A DNA stretch of 64,000 nt from Nocardia beijingensis NBRC 16342 (GTDB lineage: Bacteria; Actinomycetota; Actinomycetes; Mycobacteriales; Mycobacteriaceae), in NCBI RefSeq assembly GCF_001612785.1, contig NZ_BDBC01000001.1, positions 79,113-143,112 of the forward strand, in the 5' to 3' direction. The translations under genes and the position numbers were made by a program. Shown here piece after piece: positions 26,141 through 35,385 of this stretch. The notes beneath the pieces were generated by a model. The model was not told the origin of the DNA, did not search any database, and saw only the letters and a program-made list of their open reading frames with translations. Every line of letters starts with the position of its first letter. Position 1 is the first letter of the stretch.

Positions 26141-28294
26141 GTGACCATCGCCACCACTGACGAGCATAAAGCCGTTCAGGAGTCGATGCGCGGATGGGCC
26201 GCCTCGGTCCGTCCGATTGCAACAATGCGGGCCGGCGCGGCCGACTTCTGGCGCGCCTACTGGCCCGCGCTCGCCGAGATCGGGATCTTCCGGGTAGCCG
26301 TGGCCGAGGACGCGGGCGGCGCGGGCGGGTCGGTCTCCGATCTGGCCGTGCTGGTGGAGCAGGCGGCGCACGATCTGGTCGGCGGCCCGGTGCTCGCGAC
26401 GGCTTTGGCCAATCTGATCACCGCCGGGCAGCTCGACGAGGACCTGCCGTGCGGCGTCGCGCTCGACTTCGTCGTCGGTGCGACGGTGAGCGTACCCGCC
26501 GCAAGCGACGGCGTGTTGCTCACGGGTACCTGGGATTCCGTCCTCGGCGCCGCCCCCGGCACCGCCGTGCTGCTGCCGATCGACCAACCGCAGGGGCAGC
26601 GGTGGTGCCTGGTCCCGCCCGACGCCGATGGCCTGCGAGTGGAAGCGCTCGCGCCGCTCGACCCGAGCACGCCGCTGGCGCGGGTGCACTGCGCCGACCT
26701 GCGCGTGCCCGCCGAACGCGTCTTCGTCGCGCCGCACGCGGCGGCGGACCTGCTCGTCACGCTGGTCACCGCCGAACTGTCCGGCCTCGCGGGCTGGTGC
26801 CTGGAGACCGCGGTCGAGTACGCCAAGGTGCGCGAGCAGTTCGGCCGCAAGATCGGTTCGTTCCAGGCGGTCAAGCACATCTGCGCGTGGATGCTGTGCC
26901 GCACCGAACTCATCCGCGCGGTGGCGGCCGACACCGCCGCGGCCGTGGACGACGGCGGCGCCGAACTGCCGATCGCCGCCGCCATCGCGGCCGCCATCGC
27001 CCTGGACGCGGCGGTCGAGACCGCCAAGGACTGCATCCAGGTGCTCGGCGGCATCGGCTTCACCTGGGAGCACGACGCGCACCTGTATCTGCGCCGCGCC
27101 ACGGCCTTGCGTCAACTGCTCGGCGGCTCGGCGCGCTGGCGGGCCAGGGTCACCGAGCTGACCCGCCGCGGCCTGCGGCGGACCACCGGCGCCGACCGGG
27201 TCTTCGCCGAGGAGGGCGTGGCCGCCGTCGACGGCGACAGCGCGCACGAACTGGCCGCCGAGGTCGCGCGGATCGCGGCGCTGCCCGCCGATCGGCAGCG
27301 CGCTGCGCTGGTCGACGCGGGCCTGGTCATGCCGCATTGGCCGCGGCCGTACGGACGCGCCGCCGACCCGATGACCGGCCTGGTGATCTCCGAGGAGCTG
27401 CGCCGCGCCGGGCTCACCGCGCCCGACCTGGCCATCGGCGGCTGGGCGATCCCCACGCTGTTGCAACACGGGACGCAGGAGCAGATCGAGCGCTTCGCCT
27501 GGCCGACCTTGCGCGGCGAGGTGGTCTGGTGCCAGCTGTTCAGCGAACCGGAGGCGGGCTCCGACCTCGCGGCGCTGCGCACCACCGCGAAGAAGACCGA
27601 CGGCGGCTGGGTGCTGCGGGGGCAGAAGGTCTGGACTTCGCTGGGCGACAAGGCGAACTGGGCGATCTGCCTGGCGCGCACCGATCCGGACGCGCCCAAA
27701 CATCGCGGCATCACGTACTTCTTGGTCGACATGCGCAGCGCCGGGCTGGAAGTGCGCCCGCTGGTGCAGATCACCGGTGAGGCGCGGTTCAGCGAGGTCT
27801 TCCTCGACGATGTGTTCGTGCCGGACGACTGCGTGGTCGGCGCGCTGAACAACGGATGGAAGATCGCCCGCTCCACCTTGTCGACGGAGCGGGTGGCCAT
27901 GGGCGGCAACGGCATCGGTCCCGTGCTCGAAGAGCTGATTGCGAAGTCGCCCGCCACCGGCCCGGGCACGGAGCTGGTGAACGACCGGCTCGGTGGATTC
28001 GTGGCCGAGGCGATCGCGGGCCTGTTGCTGGAGCAGCGCGCCGCGGTGAAGATGCTCGCGGGCGGGGATCCCGGCGCGCAGAGCAGCGTGCGCAAGCTGG
28101 TCGGCGTGCGCCACCGTCAGGCCGTCGCCGAATTCGCCGCGGAGGCGGCGGGGCCGCTCGGCGCGCAGGACTGCGAGGTGACCACGGAGTTCCTGCTCAC
28201 CCGCTGCCTGTCGATCGCGGGCGGAACCGAGCAGATCCTGCTCACCGTGGCCGCTGAGCGCATTCTGGGGCTGCCGCGTGACGCGAACAGCTAG
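26141..28294 (+). CDS. fadE34: Acyl-CoA dehydrogenase FadE34 (fused double-domain), steroid side chain
   Basis: At 717 residues this is two acyl-CoA dehydrogenase domains in one chain. The first (residues 1-335) is degenerate but keeps CIQVLGGIGFTWEHD; the second (about 340-717) keeps FSEPEAGSDLAALRTTAKK and CLSIAGGTEQILL. The size and layout are those of FadE34 (ChsE3), reported to act on steroid-CoA esters with a five-carbon side chain. It starts at GTG 26141 and heads a KstR-controlled operon running through ltp2. Confidence 0.92.
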   Translation: MTIATTDEHKAVQESMRGWAASVRPIATMRAGAADFWRAYWPALAEIGIFRVAVAEDAGGAGGSVSDLAVLVEQAAHDLVGGPVLATALANLITAGQLDEDLPCGVALDFVVGATVSVPAASDGVLLTGTWDSVLGAAPGTAVLLPIDQPQGQRWCLVPPDADGLRVEALAPLDPSTPLARVHCADLRVPAERVFVAPHAAADLLVTLVTAELSGLAGWCLETAVEYAKVREQFGRKIGSFQAVKHICAWMLCRTELIRAVAADTAAAVDDGGAELPIAAAIAAAIALDAAVETAKDCIQVLGGIGFTWEHDAHLYLRRATALRQLLGGSARWRARVTELTRRGLRRTTGADRVFAEEGVAAVDGDSAHELAAEVARIAALPADRQRAALVDAGLVMPHWPRPYGRAADPMTGLVISEELRRAGLTAPDLAIGGWAIPTLLQHGTQEQIERFAWPTLRGEVVWCQLFSEPEAGSDLAALRTTAKKTDGGWVLRGQKVWTSLGDKANWAICLARTDPDAPKHRGITYFLVDMRSAGLEVRPLVQITGEARFSEVFLDDVFVPDDCVVGALNNGWKIARSTLSTERVAMGGNGIGPVLEELIAKSPATGPGTELVNDRLGGFVAEAIAGLLLEQRAAVKMLAGGDPGAQSSVRKLVGVRHRQAVAEFAAEAAGPLGAQDCEVTTEFLLTRCLSIAGGTEQILLTVAAERILGLPRDANS

Positions 28295-28319
28295 CCCTAC
28301 AGTCGATCGGGAGACGAGC

Positions 28320-29384
28320 GTGGACTTCACCAGGGACGAGGGCCAGGACGCGGTGGCCGAGGTCGTCGTGAGCTTGCTGGAGCGCGAACCGGCGCGCGAC
28401 ATGGGATTGTGGCCGAAGCTGGCCGACTCAGGCCTGCTCGTCGTCGCGTTGCCGGAACGGTTCGGCGGCGACGGCATGGGGCTGCTCGAGGTGTCGGCGC
28501 TGCTCACCGAGCTGGCCACCGACGCGGTGGCGGTGCCTGCGCTGCCGACGCTGGGTTTCGGCGTGCTGCCGCTGGTGGCCTGCGCGCCGGAGCACGTGCA
28601 GTCGCTCGTGCTGCCGGGAGTCGCCGAGGGCGTCGTGCTCACCGCGGCGCTGAGCGAACCGGCGGCGCCGTTCACGCTCGAGCCGAAGACCACCGCCGTG
28701 CTCGGCGGCGACACGGTGCGCATCACCGGGCACAAGATCGCGGTGCCGTACGCGGAGGAGGCGAGCTGGCTGCTCGTGCCGACCGACGCGGGCATCGCCG
28801 TCGTCGACGCCGGAGCCGACGGCCTGACCCGCACGCCGACGCCGGTTTCCGGCGGCATCCCGGAGTGCACGGTCCGGCTGGACCAGGTGGAGATTCCGGC
28901 CGATCAGCTGTGGCCGGTCGGCCTTCCCGATCTGCACCGGCTGGCGCTCGCTTCGATCGGTTCGGTGGCCGACGGACTGCTGAAGGGGGCGATCACGCTC
29001 ACCGCCGAGCATCTGCGCACCCGTCATCAGTTCGGCAGGCCGCTGGCCGAGTTCCAGGCCGTGGCCCAGCAGATCGCGGACCTGTACGTCGTCTCGCGGA
29101 CCCTGCACGTGGCCGCGGTGTCGGCGAACTGGGCTCTGGCGCAAAAAGACACGAGCCAGGAGCATCGCGAGCGCACCGACGACGACCTGGAGATCCTCGC
29201 CTACACCGTCACTGCGGAACTGCCCGCGGCCATGCAGAAGTGCCATCACCTGCACGGCGGCCTCGGCGTCGACGTGACCCATCCGATGCATCGCTACTAC
29301 TCACAAGCCAAGGACATCGCTCGCTGGCTCGGCGGCGCGTCGTTCCGGCTCGACCGATTGGGGGCCAGATGTTCATCGACCTGA
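28320..29384 (+). CDS. chsE1: Acyl-CoA dehydrogenase subunit ChsE1 (FadE28)
   Basis: ChsE1 pairs with ChsE2 to form the alpha2-beta2 dehydrogenase that acts on the three-carbon side chain of 3-oxo-4-pregnene-20-carboxyl-CoA. The 354-residue product resembles FadE28: an N-terminal DFTRDEGQDAVAEVV segment, RTRHQFGRPLAEFQAVAQQ, HHLHGGLGVDVTHPMHRYY. GTG 28320 is chosen because GGGAGA precedes it by 6 bp and the N-terminus then matches FadE28; an upstream GTG at 28278 overlaps fadE34. Overlaps chsE2 by 16 bp. Confidence 0.9.
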   Translation: MDFTRDEGQDAVAEVVVSLLEREPARDMGLWPKLADSGLLVVALPERFGGDGMGLLEVSALLTELATDAVAVPALPTLGFGVLPLVACAPEHVQSLVLPGVAEGVVLTAALSEPAAPFTLEPKTTAVLGGDTVRITGHKIAVPYAEEASWLLVPTDAGIAVVDAGADGLTRTPTPVSGGIPECTVRLDQVEIPADQLWPVGLPDLHRLALASIGSVADGLLKGAITLTAEHLRTRHQFGRPLAEFQAVAQQIADLYVVSRTLHVAAVSANWALAQKDTSQEHRERTDDDLEILAYTVTAELPAAMQKCHHLHGGLGVDVTHPMHRYYSQAKDIARWLGGASFRLDRLGARCSST

Positions 29385-30529
29385 CCACCGAGCAACGCAG
29401 GCTGCGCGACGAATTGCGCGCCTACTTCGCCGATCTCGTGACTCCGGACGAGGAGGCCGAGATGGCGGTGAACCGGCACGGCGACGCCTACCGCGCCGTG
29501 GTGCGCCGGATGGGTCGCGACGGCTGGCTCGGCGTCGGCTGGCCCAAGGAATACGGCGGCCAGGGCTTCGGGCCGGTCGAGCAGCAGATCTTCTTCAACG
29601 AGGCGGTGCGGGCCGACGTCCCGCTGCCGCTGGTGACGCTGCTGACCGTCGGCCCGACCTTGCAGCAGTTCGGCACCGACGAGCAGAAGCGGCGGTTCCT
29701 GCCCGGAATCCTCTCCGGCGACATCCATTTCGCGATCGGCTACTCCGAGCCGGAGGCGGGCACCGATCTGGCCGCGCTGCGCACATCGGCGGTGCGTGAC
29801 GACTCCGGGGACTGGATCGTCAACGGGCAGAAGATCTTCACCACGGGCGCGCACGAGGCCGACTTCGTGTGGCTGGCCTGCCGCACCGGCTCCACCGAGT
29901 CGCGCCACCGCGGCATCACGATCCTGATCGTGGACACCACCGACCCCGGCTACTCGTGGACGCCGATCATCACCTGCGACGGCGCCCACCACACCAACGC
30001 GACCTACTTCGACAACGTGCGCGTCCCGGCGAACATGCTGGTCGGCGAGGAGAACCGGGGCTGGAAGCTGATCACGACGCAGCTCAACCACGAGCGGGTG
30101 AGCCTGGGTCCGTCCGGCAAGATCGAGCAGCTCTACGACCGGGTGCGCGACTGGGCGCAGCCGCGCGGCGTGCTCGCCGAACCGGACGTGCGCCGCGCGC
30201 TCGGCCGCATCCGCGCCATGGTGCGGCTCAACGAACTGCTGAACTGGCAGGTGGCCGCCACTGCGGACGGCGACCAGGCCCAGGTGATCGCCGACGCGTC
30301 GGCGACCAAGGTCTACTCCACCGAATCGCTCCAGGAGGCGGGCAGGCTCGCCGAGGAGATCGTCGGCCGCTACGGCGACCCGGCCGACCCGGCCACCGGC
30401 GAACTGCTGACCTGGCTGGACCGCAGGACCAAGCAGAACCTCGTGGTCACCTTCGGCGGTGGCGTCAACGAGGTGATGCGCGAGCTGGTCGCCTCCTCCG
30501 GTCTGCGGTTGCCGCGAGTACCCCGATAA
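29369..30529 (+). CDS. chsE2: Acyl-CoA dehydrogenase subunit ChsE2 (FadE29)
   Basis: This 386-residue ACAD (M. tuberculosis FadE29 is 387) carries the FAD-contact and substrate motifs GYSEPEAGTDLAALRTSA, VNGQKIFTTGAH and FGGGVNEVMRELVA. In the family, ChsE1 and ChsE2 together make one full active site per pair. The order chsE1-chsE2-chsH2-chsH1-ltp2 is the same as Rv3544c-Rv3540c, which supports the assignment. Confidence 0.93.
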   Translation: MFIDLTTEQRRLRDELRAYFADLVTPDEEAEMAVNRHGDAYRAVVRRMGRDGWLGVGWPKEYGGQGFGPVEQQIFFNEAVRADVPLPLVTLLTVGPTLQQFGTDEQKRRFLPGILSGDIHFAIGYSEPEAGTDLAALRTSAVRDDSGDWIVNGQKIFTTGAHEADFVWLACRTGSTESRHRGITILIVDTTDPGYSWTPIITCDGAHHTNATYFDNVRVPANMLVGEENRGWKLITTQLNHERVSLGPSGKIEQLYDRVRDWAQPRGVLAEPDVRRALGRIRAMVRLNELLNWQVAATADGDQAQVIADASATKVYSTESLQEAGRLAEEIVGRYGDPADPATGELLTWLDRRTKQNLVVTFGGGVNEVMRELVASSGLRLPRVPR

Positions 30530-30547
30530 CGAGTGAAGGAGCCGCGC

Positions 30548-31483
30548 GTGCCGGAAACCACTACTCCGGAAGCGATCGTCGCCGCAGCAGAAGCCATCAA
30601 GGCGGCGGGTGCGAGCGCCCCCCGTTTCGGGCGTGATCCGGTGAACCAGCCGATGATCAACAACTGGGTCGAGGCGCTCGGCGACGCCAATCCGATCTAC
30701 GTCGACGAGGAGGCGGCGCGCGCCGCGGGACATCCCGGCGTCGTCGCGCCGCCCGCCATGGCCCAGGTGTGGACCATGTTCGGGCTCAACGGGTCCCGTC
30801 CCGCCGACGATCCGATGGGCGCGGCCACGGAGTTGCTCGACGCCGCCGGATACACCTCCGTGGTCGCGACGGATTGCCAGCAGACCTACCACCGCTATCT
30901 CCAGGTCGGTGAGCAGGTATCGGTCACCAGCACACTGGCGGACATCCGCGGCCCGAAACGCACCGCCCTGGGCGAGGGGTGGTTCGTCACCTTCCGGACC
31001 ACTTGGCGTGTGGGTGCCGAAGTGGTCGCCGAAATGCTGTTCCGGCTGCTGAAATTCGCTCCCGGCACCGCCGCGCCGAAAGCCGAGGAGGGTGCGCGGG
31101 TCAAGCCGCTGGTCTCCTGGGACACCGAATTCTTCTGGGAGGGAACGAAAGCGGGCGAGCTGCGCATCCAGCGGCTGCCGGACGGCTCGCTGCGGCATCC
31201 GCCCATTCCGGCCATCTGGCAGGACAAGTCGAAACCCACCGACTACGTCGTCGCCTCCGGGCGCGGCACCGTGTTCAGTTACGTCGTGCACCACGCGCCG
31301 AAGGTGCCGGGACGGCGGCTGCCGTTCGTGGTGGCGCTGGTCGAATTGGAGGAAGGCGTGCGCATGCTCGGTGAACTGCGCGGCGTAGACCCCGCCGAGG
31401 TGCGGATCGGCCTGCCGGTCGAGGTGGGCTTCGAGCAGCTCGACGACGAGGCCACGCTGCCGTTCTGGCAGGTGATCTCATGA
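30548..31483 (+). CDS. chsH2: Steroid enoyl-CoA hydratase subunit ChsH2 (MaoC-like plus DUF35)
   Basis: The 311-residue length equals M. tuberculosis ChsH2. Residues 1-170 are a MaoC-like hot-dog domain; residues about 180-311 are a DUF35 domain (EFFWEGTKAGELRIQR, HPPIPAIW, GTVFSYVVHHA). The zinc-finger cysteines often seen in DUF35 are absent. With ChsH1 it hydrates the side-chain enoyl-CoA, and its DUF35 part is needed by the aldolase Ltp2. GTG 30548 has AAGGAG 6 bp upstream. Confidence 0.93.
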   Translation: MPETTTPEAIVAAAEAIKAAGASAPRFGRDPVNQPMINNWVEALGDANPIYVDEEAARAAGHPGVVAPPAMAQVWTMFGLNGSRPADDPMGAATELLDAAGYTSVVATDCQQTYHRYLQVGEQVSVTSTLADIRGPKRTALGEGWFVTFRTTWRVGAEVVAEMLFRLLKFAPGTAAPKAEEGARVKPLVSWDTEFFWEGTKAGELRIQRLPDGSLRHPPIPAIWQDKSKPTDYVVASGRGTVFSYVVHHAPKVPGRRLPFVVALVELEEGVRMLGELRGVDPAEVRIGLPVEVGFEQLDDEATLPFWQVIS

Positions 31484-31899
31484 GCGCCGCCGTGGAACCG
31501 GATGCCGTTCGCGTCGGCACGGTGCTGCCCGAGCTGGCGATCCACGCCGACCCCACCTTCGTGATCAGCACCGCCCTGGCCACCAGGGACTTCCAGGACG
31601 TGCACCACGACAGGGACAAGGCCGTCGCCCGCGGCTCGAAGGACATCTTCGTCAACATCCTCACCGACACCGGCCTGGTGCAGCGTTTCGTCACCGACTG
31701 GGCGGGCCCGCGCGCGGTCGTCAAGTCGATCGCGCTGCGCCTGGGCGTGCCGCTGTACGCGGGGGACACGCTGACGCTGACGGGCACGGTGACCGCGGTG
31801 GACGGCGAGGACGTCCACATCGACGTCGTCGGCAAGGACAGCCTCGGCGACCACATCACGGCCACGGCCGTCATCACGTTGCGGAGGGCCGATGTCTGA
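31480..31899 (+). CDS. chsH1: Steroid enoyl-CoA hydratase subunit ChsH1 (MaoC-like)
   Basis: A single MaoC hot-dog domain of 139 residues with the catalytic pattern FQDVHHDRDKAVARGSKDIFVN (Asp and His of the hydratase motif). It completes the ChsH1-ChsH2 heterotetramer. Start overlaps the chsH2 stop (ATGA), and the stop overlaps the ltp2 start region, so the three are translated together. Confidence 0.93.
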   Translation: MSAAVEPDAVRVGTVLPELAIHADPTFVISTALATRDFQDVHHDRDKAVARGSKDIFVNILTDTGLVQRFVTDWAGPRAVVKSIALRLGVPLYAGDTLTLTGTVTAVDGEDVHIDVVGKDSLGDHITATAVITLRRADV

Positions 31900-33067
31900 G
31901 CACCCGATCTCCGGCCGGGCGGCCATCGTCGGCATCGGCGCCACCGATTTCTCCAAGGACTCCGGGCGCAGCGAACTGCGCCTGGCCGCCGAGGCGGTCA
32001 CCGCGGCGCTGGCCGACGCGGGCCTGACGCCCGCCGACGTGGACGGCCTCACCACGTTCACCATGGACACCAACACCCAGGCCGCCGTGGCGAGGGCGGT
32101 CGGCATCCCGCAGCTGACGTTCTTCAGCCACATCGGCTACGGCGGCGGCGCGGCCTGCGCCACGATCCAGCAGGCCGCGATGGCGGTGGCGACCGGAGTC
32201 GCGGACGTGGTGGTGGCCTATCGCGCGTTCAACGAGCGGTCGGTGTCGCGGTTCGGGCAGTTCTCCACCGCGCTGGCCACCGCGCCCACCTCGTCGGGCA
32301 TCGACGCGGGCTGGTCCTACCCGCAAGGGCTGGGCACACCGGCCGCGCAGGTCGCCATGGTCGCCCGGCGTTACATGCACGTCTACGGGGCCACCAGCGA
32401 GGACTTCGGCCGCGTCGCCGTCGCCGACCGCAAGCACGCCGCGGTGAACCCGGCCGCGTTCTTCTACGGCAAGCCGATCACGCTGGAGGACCATCAGAAT
32501 TCCCGCTGGATCGCCGAGCCGCTGCATCTGCTGGATTGCTGCCAGGAGTCCGACGGCGGCGTCGCGATCGTGGTGACCAGCGTCGAGCGGGCTCGCGACC
32601 TGCCGCAGCGGCCCGCCGTGATCGCCGCGGCCGCGCAGGGTTCCGGCGCCGACCAGTACGTGATGACCAGCTACTACCGCGACGCCATGACCGGTCTGCC
32701 GGAGATGGGCCTGGTCGGCGAGCAGCTGTGGGCGCAGAGCGGGTTGCGTCCTGAGGACATGCAGGCCGCGATCCTGTACGACCACTTCACTCCGTTCGTC
32801 CTCATGCAGCTGGAGGAACTCGGGTTCTGCGGCCGGGGCGAGGCGAAGGACTTCATCGCCGACGGTGCCATCGAGGTCGGCGGGCGACTGCCGCTCAACA
32901 CCCACGGAGGTCAGCTCGGCGAGGCGTACATCCACGGCATGAACGGCATCGCCGAAGCCGTGCGCCAGATCCGCGGCGCCTCGGTCAACCCGGTCTCCGG
33001 CCTGACCAACATCCTGGTCACCGCGGGCACCGGCGTGCCGACCTCGGGGCTCGTCCTCACCGCCTGA
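31892..33067 (+). CDS. ltp2: Thiolase-like steroid retro-aldolase Ltp2
   Basis: Ltp2 has a thiolase (SCP-x) fold and, bound to the DUF35 part of ChsH2, cleaves the 17-hydroxy side-chain CoA into androstenedione-type ketone and propionyl-CoA. The 391-residue product shows AAIVGIGATDFSKDSGRSELRLA, YGGGAACATIQQAAMAV, the DHFTPFVLMQLEELGF segment and HGGQLGEAYIHGMNGIAEAVRQIRG. The nucleophilic Cys of true thiolases is replaced, as in the family. It is the last gene of the KstR-controlled operon. Confidence 0.93.
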   Translation: MSEHPISGRAAIVGIGATDFSKDSGRSELRLAAEAVTAALADAGLTPADVDGLTTFTMDTNTQAAVARAVGIPQLTFFSHIGYGGGAACATIQQAAMAVATGVADVVVAYRAFNERSVSRFGQFSTALATAPTSSGIDAGWSYPQGLGTPAAQVAMVARRYMHVYGATSEDFGRVAVADRKHAAVNPAAFFYGKPITLEDHQNSRWIAEPLHLLDCCQESDGGVAIVVTSVERARDLPQRPAVIAAAAQGSGADQYVMTSYYRDAMTGLPEMGLVGEQLWAQSGLRPEDMQAAILYDHFTPFVLMQLEELGFCGRGEAKDFIADGAIEVGGRLPLNTHGGQLGEAYIHGMNGIAEAVRQIRGASVNPVSGLTNILVTAGTGVPTSGLVLTA

Positions 33068-33152
33068 GGTCCCGCCGGGCGTATCCGCGCTTCGCATCGC
33101 GTGCGAAGTGCGGGCGCTTCCGGTGCGCGAGGTGGCGCGTAGCTTGGGGCAG

Positions 33153-33590
33153 GTGGTGGCCCGACATGTGGTTGACGTGCACGTGTTGCTGGTGCGCGGC
33201 GCGGAAGTGTTGCTGAGCAGGCGGCGCAGCGCGGACGAGTTCGACGGATTGTGGCACCTGCCCGCCGGGAAGCTGGAGGCGGGCGAGTCGGCGCTCGCCG
33301 CGGTGGTCCGCGAAGCGTGCGAGGAGGTCGGCGTCGTGATCGACCCGGCGGATCTGCGGCACGTCCATTCCGCGCATGTCGTCGAGCCAGGGCGAGAGGC
33401 CAGGGTCGGGTTGTTCTTCCAGACGAGCCGCTGGTCGGGCGAGCCGGTCAACCGCGAGCCGGACAAGTCCTACGAGCTCCGGTGGTTCCCGCTCGGGAAC
33501 CTCCCCGAAACGCTCATCCCGTATCCGGCCGCGGGCATCGACGGCTATCGCACCGGCGTGACCTACAGCCAGCGAGGCTGGCCGAGCTGA
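33153..33590 (+). CDS. Nudix hydrolase
   Basis: The roughly 145-residue product contains a perfect Nudix box (GX5EX7REUXEEXGU) at about residues 36-58, in GKLEAGESALAAVVREACEEVGV. Nudix enzymes cleave nucleoside diphosphate-linked substrates; which one is unknown. TAGCTT (33139-33144) 8 bp upstream suggests a leaderless start at GTG 33153; GTG 33108 would add 15 residues. Its stop directly abuts that of the convergent TetR gene. Confidence 0.85.
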   Translation: MVARHVVDVHVLLVRGAEVLLSRRRSADEFDGLWHLPAGKLEAGESALAAVVREACEEVGVVIDPADLRHVHSAHVVEPGREARVGLFFQTSRWSGEPVNREPDKSYELRWFPLGNLPETLIPYPAAGIDGYRTGVTYSQRGWPS

Positions 33591-34163
33591 TCACACTCGC
33601 AACTGCGCGGCGATGACACGGGTGAGTTGCCGGACGCTCTCCGTCGTGTTCGGGCGCAGGGTGGTGCGGTTGCCCGCGAAGCGGTCGAAGACGACTCCCT
33701 CGAGCACGGCGACGAAGTCCTCGGCCCTGGTGTCCGGATCGGGCGCGCCCATGGCGCGGAAGAGGTCGCGCGCGCGGTCGACGGAGAACAGGCTGTGCAC
33801 CAGCCGTGGATGCAGGCCGGGATCGTCCAGCAGGTCGATCAGGAGAGCGTGGCGGGCGATCAGGTGCGCACGCCGCTCGGCCAGTAGCCGGTCCAGCCAG
33901 GCGGCGATGGCCTCCGCGGCCGGTTGCGCCGCGGCGGTCGGCGTCAGTGCGGCGGCGGCGAAATCGTCGCGGGAGCGGGTGGTGATCCGGTCCACGACGG
34001 CCTCGATCAGGGCGCGTTTGGTGCGGAAGTAGTAGGACGCCGACCCGGCGGGCAGGCCCAGTTCCGTGTCCAGCGCACGGTGGGTCAGCGCGCGCAGACC
34101 ACGTGTCGCGATCAGTTCGATGGCCGTGTCGGCGAGGAGCGCGCGCCGGTCGTCTGTGGACAT
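33591..34163 (-). CDS. TetR-family transcriptional regulator
   Basis: The 190-residue protein has an N-terminal HTH (LRALTHRALDTELGLPAGSASYYFRTKRALIEAVV). The ATG at 34163 has GGAAGG 6 bp upstream; GTG 34169 is less likely. It is divergent from the ZapE-like gene, and the 62-bp gap holds a near-perfect palindrome, so it probably controls that gene and itself. Confidence 0.88.
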   Translation of the reverse strand: MSTDDRRALLADTAIELIATRGLRALTHRALDTELGLPAGSASYYFRTKRALIEAVVDRITTRSRDDFAAAALTPTAAAQPAAEAIAAWLDRLLAERRAHLIARHALLIDLLDDPGLHPRLVHSLFSVDRARDLFRAMGAPDPDTRAEDFVAVLEGVVFDRFAGNRTTLRPNTTESVRQLTRVIAAQLRV

Positions 34164-34195
34164 GATCACCCTTCCTGGCCGCCGGCCTCCTGGCC

Positions 34196-34211
34196 CTCTA
34201 CAAATGTAGAG
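34196..34211. promoter_or_regulatory. Palindrome between TetR and the ZapE-like gene, probable operator
   Basis: CTCTACA-AA-TGTAGAG is a 7-bp perfect inverted repeat with a 2-bp spacer, lying 32 bp from the TetR ATG and 14 bp from the ZapE ATG, just ahead of its AGGAGGT ribosome site. Confidence 0.6.
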
Positions 34212-34225
34212 GATCAGGAGGTGTC

Positions 34226-35236
34226 ATGGAAATCCGGTGGGATACCGACCAAGCACGGGCGGCGGCGCGGCTACGTGAATTGGTCGATCGGCGCGGCAGG
34301 CCGGTCCGGCGTCACCGGGGCGTCTATCTCCACGGCAGACCCGGGCGCGGCAAGACCATGCTCATGAACCGGTTCTTCGCCGAGGTGGCATCGGGACGCA
34401 AGCGCCGCTACCACTTTCACCAGTTCTTCGCGAGCCTGCACGCCGCGGCGCACGTGTCCGGCTCGATCGATGCCGCGGTGGACGCGCTGCTCGGTGACGC
34501 GATACTGGTCTGCTTCGACGAGTTCCACGTGCACGACATCGGCGACGCGATGCTGATCGCCCGGTTGCTGGACGCGCTGTTCGCCCGCCGCGTCACCCTG
34601 GTGGTCACATCGAACTACCCGCCCGCCGAGTTGTTGCCGAACCCGTTGTTCCACGACCGGTTCGTGCCTGCCATCGAGCGAATCCTCGCGAACATGGACG
34701 TGGTGGCCGTGGACGGCGCGACCGACTATCGCGCCCTCAATACCCACAGAGCTGCAACCGGATTCGCCTCCGGGCGATACGTCGTGGCGCCTCCGTGTCG
34801 CACGGCGGCAAGCGTGCCATGGACTTCCGCTGCCCAGAATAATGCTGCGACACAACGGGAAAACGAGTCGCTTGTCGAGATATCAGAGGGTGCTCGAAGT
34901 TTGCGCGCCATTGCGTCCGATGGTGGAAAGCTCGTCGTCGACTTCGCCGTATTGTGCGGGACTCCAACTTCCGCGGCGGATTATGTTGCGCTGGCCCAAC
35001 GATTTCCGTGCTGGGAAATCCGAGATGTGCCGCCGCTGCGCTCGGTTCCCCCCGACTGGGTGATGCGTTTCGTCAACGCCGTCGACGTGCTCTCCGACGC
35101 TGATCGGGCACTCACCGTCATCGCGTCTTCGACGCTCGGCGAGCTGGTGCGGGACGTGCGGGAAGTGCCGGATATGTCACGTTTGAAGAGTCGGCTTTGT
35201 GCTTTGTCCCAATCCCCTCCCGATATCGCCCGGTAG
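34226..35236 (+). CDS. zapE: ZapE/AFG1-family ATPase
   Basis: The 336-residue P-loop ATPase has Walker A GRPGRGKTML, Walker B LVCFDEFHVHDIGDA, sensor VVTSNYPPAELLPN and the family segment FHDRFVPAIERI. In E. coli ZapE binds FtsZ and acts in division; AFG1 acts in mitochondrial proteostasis. The ATG follows a strong AGGAGGT. From about 34780 base composition becomes more A+T-rich than in the first half, and the C-terminal part looks less conserved. Confidence 0.82.
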   Translation: MEIRWDTDQARAAARLRELVDRRGRPVRRHRGVYLHGRPGRGKTMLMNRFFAEVASGRKRRYHFHQFFASLHAAAHVSGSIDAAVDALLGDAILVCFDEFHVHDIGDAMLIARLLDALFARRVTLVVTSNYPPAELLPNPLFHDRFVPAIERILANMDVVAVDGATDYRALNTHRAATGFASGRYVVAPPCRTAASVPWTSAAQNNAATQRENESLVEISEGARSLRAIASDGGKLVVDFAVLCGTPTSAADYVALAQRFPCWEIRDVPPLRSVPPDWVMRFVNAVDVLSDADRALTVIASSTLGELVRDVREVPDMSRLKSRLCALSQSPPDIAR

Positions 35237-35385
35237 TCACCGTGGCGTCGGCCGGCCCGTCGCCTCCCCGCCCAGTTGCGGTTTAGAAGGAAGGACTGCG
35301 AAGTATTCCATTCCATCCCGAGCGGACCGCCCGGCATGTAACTATGTGGCTGTTTTGTGGAGTACTCAGATTTGGTGGTAACGCA

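Noticed and set aside
33087..33111. Hairpin near TTCGCATCGCGTGCGAA after ltp2 as a terminator
   Set aside because: Short stem, no U-tract, and it lies where the Nudix gene may begin; left uncalled.
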